DNA of 6,589 nt. Origin: Thermoplasmata archaeon (GTDB lineage Archaea; Thermoplasmatota; Thermoplasmata; Thermoplasmatales; Thermoplasmataceae). Below the pieces are notes generated by a model. The model was not told the origin of the DNA and searched no databases. It saw nothing but the letters and a program-made list of their open reading frames with translations. The translations under genes were made by a program, and so were the position numbers. Shown in pieces: positions 1 through 5,995 of this stretch. Each line of letters starts with the position of its first letter. Position 1 is the stretch's first letter. Location: the NCBI GenBank assembly GCA_021845325.1, contig JAKBRR010000097.1:1-6589 (forward strand), in the 5' to 3' direction.

Positions 1-555
1 TGTTTCAGGTCTTAATGGATCTGAAAATATTATGGATGGGTTTAAAGAACCTATATCACTGCTATGAAAATCACCATTGATAAACAAAGGCCTTTCCCAG
101 TTGTAGGCCCTGGAGTTCAGGAGTGATAAAAGATATCTTGTTTTCTCAACTTCAATTCCGGTGACGCGTGAATTCCTGGCCATGAAAATCGATTGCATTC
201 CGGCCCCTGAACCAATATCTACAATTTGATTATCCTTGAGTCTTTCAGACCTGTACAAGGCAACAATTTCCGGTGTAGAATATCTGGATGAATAGCTGTC
301 AAGCCAAATTTTCTCATAATTGGAAAATTTCGATTCGGCTCTTATCCTTGACATTGCAAGATCAAAGACTATTTTGCTCTCCTGCAAAGGAAGATGAAGT
401 TCCCTTCCAATGATATCCGCACTTCTTCCCTCCCGAATTTTATTTGCTGCCATGTTAATTATTATATCCCATGATTCGTATCCTGATTGCGATTTCACTG
501 CTTCTTCCAGTATATTTTCAAAAAGGTGATTGCTTGATTTCTCTTTATATGGCAT
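1..555 (-). CDS. Class I SAM-dependent methyltransferase (partial, C-terminus outside window)
   Basis: The 185 visible codons start at an ATG (555) and stay open to the window edge, so the C-terminal part is missing. Residues 1-100 form a helical, charged N-terminal region. A Rossmann methyltransferase fold then begins: motif I is IVDIGSGAGM at 111-120 (SAM-binding glycine loop), followed by VTGIEVEK at 131-138 with the acidic residue at the end of strand 2 (ribose contact), GDF at 161-163, and FSDPLRP at 177-183 in the position of motif IV. The layout, with a KF...RYSTPE.VA.YR stretch before motif I and a DPxR-like motif IV, recalls THUMP-like or TGS1-like RNA methyltransferases. That subfamily and the substrate are inference; the methyltransferase fold itself is well supported. 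The gene is divergent from hemA across about 170 bp. Upstream there is only a weak AGGT two bases before the ATG and an AT-rich TTATTAAC (588-581), so its expression signals are unclear. Confidence 0.85.
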   Translation of the reverse strand, partial: MPYKEKSSNHLFENILEEAVKSQSGYESWDIIINMAANKIREGRSADIIGRELHLPLQESKIVFDLAMSRIRAESKFSNYEKIWLDSYSSRYSTPEIVALYRSERLKDNQIVDIGSGAGMQSIFMARNSRVTGIEVEKTRYLLSLLNSRAYNWERPLFINGDFHSSDIGSLNPSIIFSDPLRPET

Positions 556-662
556 TGACCTGACTAAGGTATATCAGCGTGTTAATAATGATTTATTTCT
601 ATAACCAGGGTCATCAAAATATTAATGCCTCCGTTAACATGAAATTACGTAAGGTGCAGACC

Positions 663-680
663 ACATATGTTAAAATATGT
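663..680. promoter_or_regulatory. Operator-like dyad over the putative hemA TATA box
   Basis: ACATATGTTAAAATATGT contains perfect 6-bp inverted arms, ACATAT and ATATGT, around a 6-bp spacer. The same bases also read as a tandem 10-bp direct repeat, ATATGTTAAA (665-674) then ATATGTTGAA (675-684), with one mismatch. The presumed TATA element TTAAAATA lies inside the dyad, so a dimeric helix-turn-helix repressor bound here would block TBP. Binding by any regulator is inference, and AT-rich DNA makes such dyads fairly common. Confidence 0.35.
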
Positions 681-714
681 TGAAAGAATTTAGATTGTCG
701 CTTAATACAATATT

Positions 715-720
715 GAGGTG
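715..720 (+). promoter_or_regulatory. Shine-Dalgarno of hemA
   Basis: GAGGTG matches six bases of the archaeal GGAGGTGAT complement to the 16S rRNA 3' end. It lies 5 nt before GTG 726 but only 2 nt before TTG 723. The spacing favours GTG 726 as the start. This is the only strong Shine-Dalgarno directly ahead of a start codon in the window. Confidence 0.7.
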
Positions 721-725
721 CTTTG

Positions 726-2000
726 GTGAAGTTTATCTTTAAAGTTGCTTGCTGGGATTTTCATGATGATGATAAAATTCTCCAGAATATTATGGCTAAA
801 GATGATAAATACTGGATAAATTTACTGAATGGATACGGTGTTAAGCAGAAGATTATATTAAAAACATGCAACAGGGTGGAAATATACTTTGTTGAAGTGC
901 ATGATGAAGTTATTTTTGAGGACCCTGGAGCCAAAATTTTTAAGGGTGAAGATGCCATGGTTCATCTGTTCTCAGTGGCTGCAGGACTGGAATCTATGTC
1001 TGTAGGGGAACAGGAAATTTTAAGACAGGTCAAGGAAGCTTATGAGGACAGCATTAAGAAAGGTATGATCGGAAAGGAAATTTCAATTATTTTCAGAAAA
1101 GCTATTAGCGTGGGGAAGGAGATTAGACAAAAGACTGCGATTTCCCACGGAAAGGTTTCCATACCGGCAATTATGATCGATGAAATAGACAAAAGCATTG
1201 GAGATCTTCAAAGAAAGATTGGTATTGTTGGAACAGGTAAAATGGCTGCAACCATAGGCAGATATCTCATTAAAAATAAGAATAATGATATTACGATTTA
1301 CGGGCGAAATGAAGAGGCAGGAAATGAGCTTGCTTCCATGTTGAATCTCAAATTTGAAAAGACATTGAACATGAAGTATATAATAGACAGCAATACAGTA
1401 ATTATCACTGCTACCACATCCAAAACTGCTTTAATGGAAAGGGAGAATATAGAGCTTATCAATGATAGGAAAATCCTGGTTGACATATCAAACCCAAAAA
1501 ATATTGAACCAAACTTCAAAAACGACAACGTTGTTCTTATAAATTTAGACAAGGCTTCCAGTATAATGGAAAAAAACAGAACAAAAAAAGAAACTGATAT
1601 TCTTGTTTCAAAGCAGATTATTGTTCGGGAGATTAAAGAACTTCAGGAACGAATCCTGGAAACTGAAGCGGAAGAAATTATTTCCACTACTTATGAAATG
1701 GCAAAAAGTATTCTAATTCAGGAAATCCAAAGATATCTTCACGAGGTTAGCAAAGGTGGAGATGAAGAGGAATTGCTTAATCTTATGGGAAATTCTCTTA
1801 TAAACAAAATCCTCGCCCCTCAAACATTCGCTCTGAAGGATCTGATTAGAGATAGTAAAATAGACACCTTGCGTGAATTTCTGGTTAATTTTGAAGAGCA
1901 CCTCAAGAAGAATATTGAGGCTCTTGGGAATTCCTCTGTAGATCTTTCAGATTTCCAAAATCAACAATCCCAAACTCCTCGGTTATCCCAAAAATCCTGA
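726..2000 (+). CDS. hemA: Glutamyl-tRNA reductase
   Basis: This enzyme catalyses NADPH-dependent reduction of glutamyl-tRNA(Glu) to glutamate-1-semialdehyde, the committed cytosolic step of C5-pathway tetrapyrrole (heme/siroheme) synthesis. With the GTG start the protein has 424 residues, normal for the family. The catalytic domain carries KTCNRVEIY at 46-54, with the nucleophilic cysteine at 48. It also has HLFSVAAGLESMSVGEQEIL at 80-99 followed by RQVKEAY, the hallmark HLFxVxxGLxSMxxGExxI block. The NADPH-binding Rossmann domain follows, with IGIVGTGKM at 165-173 and IYGR at 191-194. The C-terminal part (about 290-400) is helical and fits the dimerisation domain. The final 25 or so residues are a polar S/Q-rich tail encoded antisense to the conserved end of the phosphoesterase gene. 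No other heme genes are in the window. The start choice rests on GAGGTG spacing; TTG 723 would add one residue. A dyad over the promoter suggests regulation. Confidence 0.95.
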   Translation: MKFIFKVACWDFHDDDKILQNIMAKDDKYWINLLNGYGVKQKIILKTCNRVEIYFVEVHDEVIFEDPGAKIFKGEDAMVHLFSVAAGLESMSVGEQEILRQVKEAYEDSIKKGMIGKEISIIFRKAISVGKEIRQKTAISHGKVSIPAIMIDEIDKSIGDLQRKIGIVGTGKMAATIGRYLIKNKNNDITIYGRNEEAGNELASMLNLKFEKTLNMKYIIDSNTVIITATTSKTALMERENIELINDRKILVDISNPKNIEPNFKNDNVVLINLDKASSIMEKNRTKKETDILVSKQIIVREIKELQERILETEAEEIISTTYEMAKSILIQEIQRYLHEVSKGGDEEELLNLMGNSLINKILAPQTFALKDLIRDSKIDTLREFLVNFEEHLKKNIEALGNSSVDLSDFQNQQSQTPRLSQKS

Positions 2001-2655
2001 ATTTATCAGGATCAACGTGTTTTAACACAGGAGTAAAGTGTTCCTGATTGATCAACGATTCTGTTACATCTGTTCCGGAAGAGAAGAAACTTAATGCAGG
2101 CGTTATTGCTATTCTTGCCTCCTCGTTATAAACGAAGGCTGGGATTTTAAAGATGCCCCCAACTTTATCTCTCAAAACCACTGATGGATGTTCATGGCCG
2201 AGAATTGTGAGCTTTCTAAATGACCTGTCTGAGTCACCATGGTATATATAATAACGTTCATTTTCATAGGTGTCAGAAAGCGTGAGACCTTTTTTTGAAA
2301 GTATTGTCATGAGATAATTATCATGATTTCCCCTTACGAAGTACAGTTGCAGCCGTTTTTCAAACCGTTCAATGAAATGAATGACATCGGTCCACTCCTG
2401 AGACAGATTTCTTGAAAATTCCTGCTTAAAATCTCCATTGATAATTATTCTTCGTGGGTCGTATCGCTCTATAATTTTTTCTACGATACCTTCCACATGG
2501 TCTCTCTGCAGTTTGGGAAGATATAACCCGTGAAGATTCATTTCCTCCTCAAAACCGAGGTGCAGATCCGATATCACAACTGAGGATTCGTCTGCCAGAT
2601 AAATGCAACCCAGTTCACTTAAATATACATTTTCCTCAATCTGCAGTTCTTTCAA
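1903..2655 (-). CDS. Metallophosphoesterase, COG1407 (ICC-like) type
   Basis: This is a predicted cytosolic binuclear-metal phosphoesterase; its substrate is unknown. With the TTG start it has 250 residues. All calcineurin-like motifs are in order: DLH (30-32, DxH), GDFK (74-77), GNHD (109-112), YHGD (138-141) and GHEH (153-156). The C-terminus FGIVDFGNL (about 227-235) fits the conserved family ending. The family usually has a histidine after GDxK (GDLKH); here it is glutamine. The open frame extends to an ATG at 2736. TTG 2655 is preferred because it places DxH at residue 30, as expected, and because a TATTTAAG box lies 22 bp upstream inside the would-be extension. The gene follows the permease gene on the same strand, so readthrough is also possible. 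Its last 98 bp overlap the end of hemA on the other strand. Function as a phosphoesterase is secure; the start is inference. Confidence 0.85.
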   Translation of the reverse strand: MKELQIEENVYLSELGCIYLADESSVVISDLHLGFEEEMNLHGLYLPKLQRDHVEGIVEKIIERYDPRRIIINGDFKQEFSRNLSQEWTDVIHFIERFEKRLQLYFVRGNHDNYLMTILSKKGLTLSDTYENERYYIYHGDSDRSFRKLTILGHEHPSVVLRDKVGGIFKIPAFVYNEEARIAITPALSFFSSGTDVTESLINQEHFTPVLKHVDPDKFRIFGITEEFGIVDFGNLKDLQRNSQEPQYSS

Positions 2656-2676
2656 TATACAGCAATCTTTGAATCG

Positions 2677-2686
2677 CTTAAATATA
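2677..2686 (-). promoter_or_regulatory. TATA box of the phosphoesterase gene
   Basis: On the minus strand this reads TATATTTAAG. Its last G (2677) is 22 bp from the TTG at 2655, almost the same spacing as the boxes before the permease gene and pheS. This predicts a leaderless or nearly leaderless transcript beginning at the TTG. The box would fall within coding sequence if the upstream ATG 2736 were used. Confidence 0.5.
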
Positions 2687-2747
2687 TTGATATTGAGAGA
2701 AAGGAAGAAACTATTACCACATTCATTATCTAACATTTTCTGTAAAC

Positions 2748-2777
2748 AGATTGAATGTTGTTGACAAATATCAATCT
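2748..2777. repeat. 30-bp imperfect palindrome between permease and phosphoesterase genes
   Basis: The outer arms AGATTGA (2748-2754) and TCAATCT (2771-2777) are perfect 7-bp inverted repeats. Inside them, in the same register, TTGT (2758-2761) pairs with ACAA (2764-2767) around a 2-bp centre, so 11 of 15 positions match. It begins 9 bases after the permease stop codon. It could be an operator dyad, or an RNA hairpin that protects or ends the permease mRNA. No U-tract follows it closely on the minus strand, which argues against a simple intrinsic terminator. Confidence 0.5.
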
Positions 2778-2785
2778 CCTTAAGC

Positions 2786-4177
2786 TTATGTCTTATCAGT
2801 TACCTTTTTTCCTGAGACCTTAATATTTGCAATGATTAGCAATAGCAGAACAATAGATCCGGCAACAGCGATAGAGATTGGGTTGAGGCCGTAATTGATC
2901 ACTGAACCTGGTAATGCAGTCGGTAGCAGGATTATTCCATTCATAATGTCTATTATTAATATTGCATATTCCAGTGGATTCACATACTGCAGACCTACCA
3001 GTACAGTATTTATCAAATGCACTTGTGGATTGAATACGTCTGATGAACCAATAAAACCTATTTCAATTGAAGTGAATATTCCTACCCATATCAGTTCTAT
3101 TATTATTGCCCATTTCACAATGAAACCTGTTTTAATGTCTTTCTTTTTGTATGAATTTGCCAATGAATAGAAAAGAATCATGAAGGCTGTGAGGAATAAG
3201 GATGCAACTGTTAATGATATGAAATATGTGAAATCAGGAGCAAACCCAGTAAAAAATGAGTAGAGCAATGTAGATACAACTGAAATAATGATGGCAATTG
3301 CCTCAGGGATATAACTTTTTAGAAATGTAATTCCCATTGTTGTAAGTTTTCCTTTCGTAATAATTCGTTTATTCATCTGCTCATCAATATTCTGCGTGAG
3401 AAAAATAATACCGGTCAATGCAATAATTGTAGATATGAATGTGATCTGAAAAAGAGATTCCCGGATTATATTATATGGTCTGCTCTGTGAACTGGTAATA
3501 TTTTGAACCTTACTACTGCAAAAGACATAACTTTTATCGAGCCCAACTGCACTGACACTGAATTCATAATTATCATGTGATGTCATATATTTTGTAATAG
3601 GAACCGTTATTGTTGTAAAATTTGCATATTTTTGTAAAACGTTCTCATTAACTGAATTGGTACTCTGTATTGTCGTGTTACTCTTGTAACAGCATAAATA
3701 AGCACATGATATTGAATGGCTTTGTGGAGGCTTTAGGTTCGCAAAAGAATGGATCATAATTGCCGGGTCTAAAACGTTATTGTTAGAACTCACAAGCGCT
3801 GAAAAATAGAAGTTGTAAGGCGAAACAACTGAAATATTGTTAAAATTATGCATTCCAAATGGTGTACAATAAAACGAACAAAAGCAGTAACTAAGCTCCT
3901 GATTCCCCAGATATATTTTAAAACCTGCGCATCCATTATTATTGGTGATGTTCTTTTCTCCGTTGTATATTGATACGGCCACACCTGAAACAGGATCTCC
4001 ATACTGATTATAAACAAATAGTGTAGCCTTCGGGTAAGCGATAATAACTGCAGCGTTTAAATGTTCCTGCTTATAAGGACTGGTGTTTTGATTATCATAT
4101 GATAAAAGCATAGTGGATGAAAGGATAAATATGAGAGCAACTATCACAAATTTCTTCTTGTTGGAATAAGTTCGCAC
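2786..4177 (-). CDS. ABC-2-type permease-like membrane protein with large Cys-rich ectodomain
   Basis: The 463-residue protein starts at GTG. TM1 (about 10-27) is followed by an extracytoplasmic domain of about 215 residues, then hydrophobic spans near 243-262, 287-310, 316-340, 352-376 and 434-453, with a weaker one at 402-423. Lysine/arginine clusters at 270-287, 344-349 and 454-462 fit cytoplasmic loops. This layout, with NPLEYAIL at 400-407, resembles ABC-2/GldF-type permeases, which pair with a separate ATPase; none is encoded here. Residues 48-91 (DPVSGVAVSIYNG...NNNGCAGFKIYL) look like a carboxypeptidase-regulatory/SpaA-type beta-sandwich. The ectodomain has eight cysteines (83, 98, 100, 104, 158, 162, 163, 220) and all six N-glycosylation sequons of the protein (N31, N76, N114, N167, N186, N226), which supports its outward orientation. 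Substrate is unknown. It could instead be a non-transport surface protein. A TTTTTAAG box suggests leaderless transcription from the GTG. Confidence 0.6.
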   Translation of the reverse strand: MRTYSNKKKFVIVALIFILSSTMLLSYDNQNTSPYKQEHLNAAVIIAYPKATLFVYNQYGDPVSGVAVSIYNGEKNITNNNGCAGFKIYLGNQELSYCFCSFYCTPFGMHNFNNISVVSPYNFYFSALVSSNNNVLDPAIMIHSFANLKPPQSHSISCAYLCCYKSNTTIQSTNSVNENVLQKYANFTTITVPITKYMTSHDNYEFSVSAVGLDKSYVFCSSKVQNITSSQSRPYNIIRESLFQITFISTIIALTGIIFLTQNIDEQMNKRIITKGKLTTMGITFLKSYIPEAIAIIISVVSTLLYSFFTGFAPDFTYFISLTVASLFLTAFMILFYSLANSYKKKDIKTGFIVKWAIIIELIWVGIFTSIEIGFIGSSDVFNPQVHLINTVLVGLQYVNPLEYAILIIDIMNGIILLPTALPGSVINYGLNPISIAVAGSIVLLLLIIANIKVSGKKVTDKT

Positions 4178-4196
4178 CGAATCGCAATCTAAGTGC

Positions 4197-4206
4197 TCTT
4201 AAAAAT
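4197..4206 (-). promoter_or_regulatory. TATA box of the permease gene
   Basis: The minus strand reads ATTTTTAAGA. The G of TTTTTAAG (4198) is 21 bp from the first base of the GTG start at 4177, so transcription is predicted to begin at the start codon itself. No Shine-Dalgarno is seen before this GTG, consistent with a leaderless mRNA. Confidence 0.55.
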
Positions 4207-4420
4207 TTTTGCTTCAATCTTAAAACCTTAAGCCATGGAACAGGGGAATTCATTCCATAAAGATGTGCAAATGACGAACATAACATATGAGTTGTATCTA
4301 AGAAAGAAATACAAAATAAATGTAACATGTTTCAATTATAAAAACCTTAATGGAAGATGTACCACAATGGTTCTATTTTCAAGTATAATGAAAAACAAGA
4401 AGCTTCTCAATTTCCATAAG

Positions 4421-4430
4421 TTTTTTAAGC
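4421..4430 (+). promoter_or_regulatory. TATA box of pheS
   Basis: TTTTTTAAGC contains TTTTTAAG, with its last G at 4429, 22 bp before GTG 4451. The spacing fits archaeal TBP/TFB promoters with transcription starting at the start codon. No Shine-Dalgarno precedes the GTG. The box sequence is identical to that of the divergent permease gene and is the main reason for choosing the short PheS start. Confidence 0.6.
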
Positions 4431-4450
4431 AAAATATTATCTTTCAGACC

Positions 4451-5941
4451 GTGGAGATAAGTAATAACGAAGCTAAGCTGTTATATTTCTTAAGCCAAAG
4501 GGATAACTCTCAGCCAATATCAATAGAGGAATGCGGTGAGTCCAATCTAACTCAAGAGGAGATACGAAGCGCTTCATCCTGGCTCAAGATGAAAGGCATG
4601 GTAGATCTATCTGAAGTGAAAGAAGTTAAATATGAACTTGGAGACGAAGGTAAAATATATCTTGAGAATGGATTTCCTGAAGAGAATCTTCTGTCACTTG
4701 TTAAGGATAGAGGGGAAGTATCCATAGATTTAGTAATGAAAATTATGGGTGATTCCAACGCAAGGATTGCCATAGCCCAGATATCAAAATTTGGTTTTGC
4801 TCCGATAAAAGGAAAAATACGCTGGGATGCAGACAAGGGCGAAATTTTTAAAGAAGAAATCGAGAGGAGAAGGCAGGTCCTGAAATTAATAGAAGCGGGA
4901 ATGCCCCTCGATAAACTTTTTGAAACCACACTTCAGAATCTTCTAAAACGAGGCGATGTGATATATTCAAGAAAAAAAACCAGATGGAACCTGTCTATCA
5001 CGGAAAAGGGAAGAGAATATGCGAAATCGAGTCCCATAAAATTAACCATCGGTGAATTAACACCTCAAATTTTGCTTGATGGCTCATGGAAAACTGCAGA
5101 ATTCAGGAAATACGAACTAAACCTTCAGGGAAAACAGTTCAATAGAGTTGGCAGACATCCCCTGAAGTATCTGATAAATGAGATCAGGGAGATATTTCTT
5201 CAGTTAGGATTCACCGAAATGTCAGGAAATTACATTGAATCAACGGGCTGGAACATGGATTCACTATTTATTCCTCAGGATCATCCTGCCAGAGATATGC
5301 AGGATACCTTTTACATTGCCTCAAAAAATAAAATTACCTTTTCAAAGGATGAGGAAAAGCTTTTTAAAAAGTTCGGCAGCGTTCAGAAAAATGGCATAAG
5401 AGGGTACAGAGGATATGGTGTGGATTGGCATTTGAATGAGTCGGAGAAACTTGTTTTGAGAACCCATACAACACCAAATACCATAAGATATCTTTCAAAA
5501 TATAAGGAAATTGAGGGCGGATATTTCTCAGTTGAAAAGGTGTTCAGACATGAAAGTGTGGACTGGAAACATCTTGCCGAGTTCCATCAAATAGAGGGTG
5601 CTGTGCACTCCAAGGATACCTCTCTTGCCACCCTAAAATGGTTCTTAAAATATTTTTATGCGCAACTGGGATTCGAAGACATTCGTCTTGTACCATCGTA
5701 TTATCCGTACACTGAGCCAAGTATGGATGTGATTGTAAAAATAAACGGAAAAGATGTTGAACTGGGAGGATCAGGCATATTCCGGCCCGAGGTGCTTAAG
5801 CCTCTTGGGATAAAGTATCCCGTCATGGCATGGGGTATGGGACTCGAAAGACTTGCTCTCATTTATTATGGACTTAATGACCTAAGACAGCTTTACGAAA
5901 GTGATATTGACTGGCTGAGAAATTTCAAGATCAAGATATAA
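4451..5941 (+). CDS. pheS: Phenylalanyl-tRNA synthetase alpha subunit
   Basis: PheS is the catalytic subunit of the cytosolic PheS2-PheT2 tetramer that charges tRNA(Phe) with phenylalanine. With GTG 4451 the protein has 496 residues, typical of archaeal PheS. Residues 1 to about 190 are winged-helix-like tRNA/DNA-binding domains, starting directly at VEISNNEAKLLYFL. The class II core follows: GRHPLKYLINEIREIF (234-249, motif 1 region), HPARDMQDTFY (278-288), HTTP (339-342), motif 2 KVFRHE (363-368) with AEFHQIEG (376-383), PYTEPSMDV (419-427), ELGGSGIFRPEVL (437-449), and motif 3 GMGLERLAL (462-470) with the ATP-binding arginine. All key residues appear intact. The frame stays open 72 codons upstream to an ATG at 4235, but that extension is unlike the family and contains the TATA box. 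pheT is not downstream; the next gene is convergent, so the two subunits are encoded apart. Confidence 0.95.
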   Translation: MEISNNEAKLLYFLSQRDNSQPISIEECGESNLTQEEIRSASSWLKMKGMVDLSEVKEVKYELGDEGKIYLENGFPEENLLSLVKDRGEVSIDLVMKIMGDSNARIAIAQISKFGFAPIKGKIRWDADKGEIFKEEIERRRQVLKLIEAGMPLDKLFETTLQNLLKRGDVIYSRKKTRWNLSITEKGREYAKSSPIKLTIGELTPQILLDGSWKTAEFRKYELNLQGKQFNRVGRHPLKYLINEIREIFLQLGFTEMSGNYIESTGWNMDSLFIPQDHPARDMQDTFYIASKNKITFSKDEEKLFKKFGSVQKNGIRGYRGYGVDWHLNESEKLVLRTHTTPNTIRYLSKYKEIEGGYFSVEKVFRHESVDWKHLAEFHQIEGAVHSKDTSLATLKWFLKYFYAQLGFEDIRLVPSYYPYTEPSMDVIVKINGKDVELGGSGIFRPEVLKPLGIKYPVMAWGMGLERLALIYYGLNDLRQLYESDIDWLRNFKIKI

Positions 5942-5995
5942 CTTCCATGATAAACTTCATACATCTTCAACGAAGGAGCCAAACGTTATCTTCTG

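Larger units (their letters stand above)
556..725. promoter_or_regulatory. Divergent intergenic region between methyltransferase and hemA
   Basis: This 170-bp stretch must hold promoters for both flanking genes. On the hemA side TTAAAATA (670-677) is a plausible TATA box that would put transcription start near 699, giving a leader of about 27 nt that contains the GAGGTG Shine-Dalgarno. On the methyltransferase side TTATTAAC (588-581, minus) is the best candidate box but is weaker. No convincing open frame or structured RNA is seen. A perfect dyad over the hemA box is listed separately. Confidence 0.45.
4178..4450. other. Divergent intergenic region between permease gene and pheS
   Basis: This 273-bp AT-rich region carries the two outward TATA boxes and otherwise no recognised gene or tRNA. 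A frame in register with pheS is open from an ATG at 4235 (and an ATG at 4367), but its 72 codons encode an N/K/F-rich sequence unlike any PheS N-terminus. TTATAAAA (4336-4343) lies about 27 bp before ATG 4367 and could be an alternative promoter. Small dyads are present: CTTAA/TTAAG (4219-4232) and ATGGAA/TTCCAT (4235-4258). AAAACCTTAA occurs twice (4222-4231, 4341-4350). None can be assigned a role. Confidence 0.55.

Noticed and set aside
2017..2028. GTGTTTTAACAC palindrome 17 nt after the hemA stop
   Set aside because: It lies in phosphoesterase coding sequence, has too small a loop for a strong RNA hairpin and no U-tract after it. It is not called as a terminator.
2656..2736. Phosphoesterase N-terminal extension from ATG 2736
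   Set aside because: The 27 extra residues are unlike the family N-terminus, and the TATATTTAAG box lies inside them, so TTG 2655 is preferred. The ATG cannot be fully excluded because the gene follows the permease gene closely.
2730..2781. Strong Shine-Dalgarno-like AAGGAGAT (2781-2774, minus) followed by a TTG frame of 14 codons
   Set aside because: The frame ends after 14 codons at a TAG overlapping the phosphoesterase ATG region, and the GGAG falls at the edge of the 30-bp dyad. It is too short to call a gene.
4095..4328. Minus-strand 77-codon open frame across the permease start region
   Set aside because: It overlaps the permease signal/TM1 coding region and both divergent promoter elements in another frame, with no recognisable domain. 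It is treated as a shadow.
4222..4350. AAAACCTTAA repeated at 4222-4231 and 4341-4350
   Set aside because: A 10-bp repeat in AT-rich DNA can arise by chance. The flanks differ and no third copy was seen.
5942..5995. CTTC-AAC-GAAG mini hairpin (5965-5975) between pheS and the deaminase
   Set aside because: A four-base-pair stem with a 3-nt loop and no T-tract is too weak to be called a terminator.
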